A stretch of DNA of 17,012 bases from Parvularcula sp963922235 (GTDB lineage Bacteria; Pseudomonadota; Alphaproteobacteria; Caulobacterales; Parvularculaceae): the NCBI GenBank assembly GCA_963922235.1, contig CAWUIJ010000055.1:1-17012 (forward strand). Direction: 5' to 3'. Positions 15,512 through 17,012 of the stretch are shown one piece after another. Within the stretch, counting starts at the first letter, position 1. Every line of letters begins with the position of its first letter. The notes beneath the pieces were generated by a model. It was not told the DNA's origin and searched no databases. It worked only from the letters and a program-made list of their open reading frames with translations. The translations under genes and the position numbers were made by a program.

Positions 15512-16480
15512 CTAGGTTGCGCCGGGGAGGTAGAATTCGGTGATGCCGCGTTTGCCGTCATGGCGACCGGCCTGGATGATCACGTCGATGGAGTTCTCGA
15601 TGTACTGGACCATGTCGGCATAGGTCATCGGGATCTCGGTCTTGAGTGCCGCGATCGCGAGCCGCTGTACGGCGAGTTGCGGGGTTTCGGCGTGGAGCGT
15701 GGTCATGGAGCCGCCATGACCGGTGTTGATGGCTTCGAGGAAGGTCATGGCCTCCTTGCCTCGCACCTCGCCCAGGATGATGCGGTCGGGGCGCATGCGC
15801 AGGGTGGCAGTGAGCAGAACATCGGCGGTCTGGAACTCCGCATCGCGGTTGGCGATGAGGGTCACGGCATTGGGCTGGGTCGGCAGAAGCTCGGCGGCTT
15901 CCTCGATGGTGACGATGCGTTCCTCGGATGGCACGTGCGAGAGGATCTTGCGCGCAGCCACGGTCTTGCCGGTGGAGGTGCCGCCAGAGACGATCATGTT
16001 GAGCTTGTTGTCGACGCAAAGGGCCAGCGCATCGTCGATCACGCCCGCGGCAACCACTTCGCGCAGTTCGTGGGTTTTCTCGAGGCGGAGTTCTTCAAGC
16101 TTGCGTTCCTTGCCAAAGAGGAAATCAAGCGCAATCCCGTCAAGCGGCAGGCTTGAGAAGAACCGCAAGCTGATTGACATGGCCGAAAGCACCGTGGGTG
16201 GGGTGATGACCTGTGCGCGGATCGGGCGCCCTTTGTAGGTGATCGAGACCGAGACGATGGGGCGGTCCTTGCTCATGGTTGTGTTGGCAGATGAGGCGAT
16301 CTGGTTGCCGAGGTCTTTCACTTCGGTTGCGGTCAGATTCTGGTCCAGCTTTCGCATGAAGTGATCGCCCTGGAATTCTCCCCAGCAGCTGCCATCGGGA
16401 TTGATGCAGATCTCGATGACATCGTCGCGGGCGGCGGCATCGATCCGATCAAGCGAGGTTTGGAGATAGCTCAGCGACAT
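15512..16480 (-). CDS. virB11: VirB11 type IV secretion traffic ATPase
   Basis: The 322-residue hexameric ATPase sits at the cytoplasmic base of the secretion channel and powers pilus assembly and substrate transfer together with VirB4 and VirD4. All family motifs are present: Walker A SGGTSTGKT at 165-173, Asp box IVTIEEAAEL at 189-198, Walker B RPDRIILGEVRG at 230-241 and His box HGGSMTTLHA at 255-264. The N-terminal domain covers about 1-140. The open frame continues upstream to 16651 inside virB10; I chose the ATG at 16480 because it lies 4 bases after the virB10 stop and begins the conserved VirB11 N-terminus (MSLSYLQTSLD). Length is normal for the family. The next gene downstream is the DUF4177-like gene rather than virD4. 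Confidence 0.96.
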   Translation of the reverse strand: MSLSYLQTSLDRIDAAARDDVIEICINPDGSCWGEFQGDHFMRKLDQNLTATEVKDLGNQIASSANTTMSKDRPIVSVSITYKGRPIRAQVITPPTVLSAMSISLRFFSSLPLDGIALDFLFGKERKLEELRLEKTHELREVVAAGVIDDALALCVDNKLNMIVSGGTSTGKTVAARKILSHVPSEERIVTIEEAAELLPTQPNAVTLIANRDAEFQTADVLLTATLRMRPDRIILGEVRGKEAMTFLEAINTGHGGSMTTLHAETPQLAVQRLAIAALKTEIPMTYADMVQYIENSIDVIIQAGRHDGKRGITEFYLPGAT

Positions 16481-16484
16481 GGGC

Positions 16485-17012
16485 TCAGAATATCTCCAGA
16501 TCGCGGTCGACCATGACGGTGACGCGCGCGCCCTGGTCCACATAGATGATGGGGCCGATTGAGAGATAGTCGCCGATGACGCTGTCCGTCGCGTCTGCCA
16601 GATCATCGCCCACGTCTTCCAGCACGTCAGCGGCAGTCTCATCTTGCACATTTGCAGCGGCGGCGCTTGGGGCCGCTGAGATCAGAGAAATCAGCGCCGC
16701 CGAGCCGAAGCGCTCATCAAAACGGGTGTCGACAAAGCCCGTGACGCCGGAGCGGCCAAGTTCGTCTCCTCCGAAGGAACTGATCTGGATGGTCTGGTTG
16801 TCAGGCAGGATGATCCTGTCCCAGGCGATGGTGACCCGTCGCTGCGCGATATCGACGCCAGAGCGATAGCGCCCGATGAGGCGGGACCCGCGCGGGATCA
16901 GAAGGCGGGAGCCATCGAAACTGAACACGTCTTCGGAAACGACAGCACGCGTTTGGCCGGGCAGGGAACTGTCGAGAGCGGTTTCCATGACGGCCTGGAT
17001 CATCGTGCCCTG
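16485..17012 (-). CDS. virB10: VirB10/TrbI scaffold protein, C-terminal part
   Basis: This is the C-terminal 175 residues of VirB10, the energy-sensing scaffold that spans inner and outer membranes of the secretion channel. The frame is open to the window edge (the first residues read QGTMIQAVMETAL), so the start lies beyond 17012. Family landmarks are present: the GTMIQAVMETALDSSLPGQ block, DGSRLLIPRGSRLIGRY, the VTIAWDRIILPDN segment, the helical antenna region with small and acidic residues (about SAAPSAAAANVQDETAADV), and the closing strand IIYVDQGARVTVMVDRDLEIF. These place it in the VirB10 beta-barrel domain that forms part of the outer-membrane core. Four bases separate its stop from the virB11 start. 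The missing N-terminus would carry the membrane anchor and proline-rich region. Confidence 0.95.
   Translation of the reverse strand, partial: QGTMIQAVMETALDSSLPGQTRAVVSEDVFSFDGSRLLIPRGSRLIGRYRSGVDIAQRRVTIAWDRIILPDNQTIQISSFGGDELGRSGVTGFVDTRFDERFGSAALISLISAAPSAAAANVQDETAADVLEDVGDDLADATDSVIGDYLSIGPIIYVDQGARVTVMVDRDLEIF

Noticed and set aside
15497..16156. 219-codon + strand open frame opposite virB11
   Set aside because: It lies fully antisense to virB11, whose motifs are complete. The glycine- and histidine-rich translation is a GC-rich shadow.
16481..16651. Upstream extension of the virB11 frame inside virB10
   Set aside because: The 57 extra residues are out-of-frame virB10 sequence. The VirB11 N-terminus starts at the ATG at 16480.

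Overview
The window looks like part of a conjugative plasmid or integrative conjugative element from an alphaproteobacterium. Rhodobacteraceae is my best guess, from the GC-rich coding style and the VirB/VirD4 proteins. No replication, integrase or taxonomic marker gene is present, so the host is an inference.

Layout. The left end (1-965, + strand) is the 3' part of virD4, the type IV secretion coupling ATPase. The right end (13822-17012, - strand) is a virB segment read right to left: virB10 (partial), virB11, a small DUF4177-like gene, a small exported protein gene, and virB6. VirD4 and VirB6 therefore point at each other. Between their 3' ends sits a block of nine genes (about 1164-13629) that looks like a defence island based on DNA phosphorothioation of the Ssp type.

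Island. The rightward operon encodes a cysteine desulfurase (SspA/DndA-like), a DUF4007 protein (SspB-like), an 1100-residue P-loop ATPase (SspC-like) and a PP-loop ATP pyrophosphatase of the PAPS-reductase/DndC kind (SspD-like). After a 52-base gap come a GIY-YIG domain protein and a DGQHR-domain (DndB-like) protein, which overlap by 4 bases. A leftward operon converges on this one: a DEAD/DEAH helicase, a GHKL (Hsp90/MutL/MORC-like) ATPase and a single-HKD phospholipase D-like nuclease. Gene starts and stops overlap or nearly touch throughout both operons. The two operons overlap tail to tail by 8 bases.

How the genes may work together (inference). SspA releases sulfur from cysteine. SspD, SspB and SspC place it on the DNA backbone. 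The DndB-like protein may regulate or limit modification. The helicase/GHKL/PLD trio, perhaps with the GIY-YIG protein, would be the effector that attacks unmodified DNA. A described SspABCD-SspFGH pairing is the nearest precedent I know, but I cannot confirm from memory that SspF, SspG and SspH are these three families.

Non-coding signals. A perfect 12-bp-stem hairpin spans the sspA stop codon just before sspB. A nested inverted repeat precedes sspA. A 12/14 near-direct repeat lies at the two island edges. There is no gene-free stretch over 300 bases; the two longest gaps (966-1163 and 13630-13821) are described as features.
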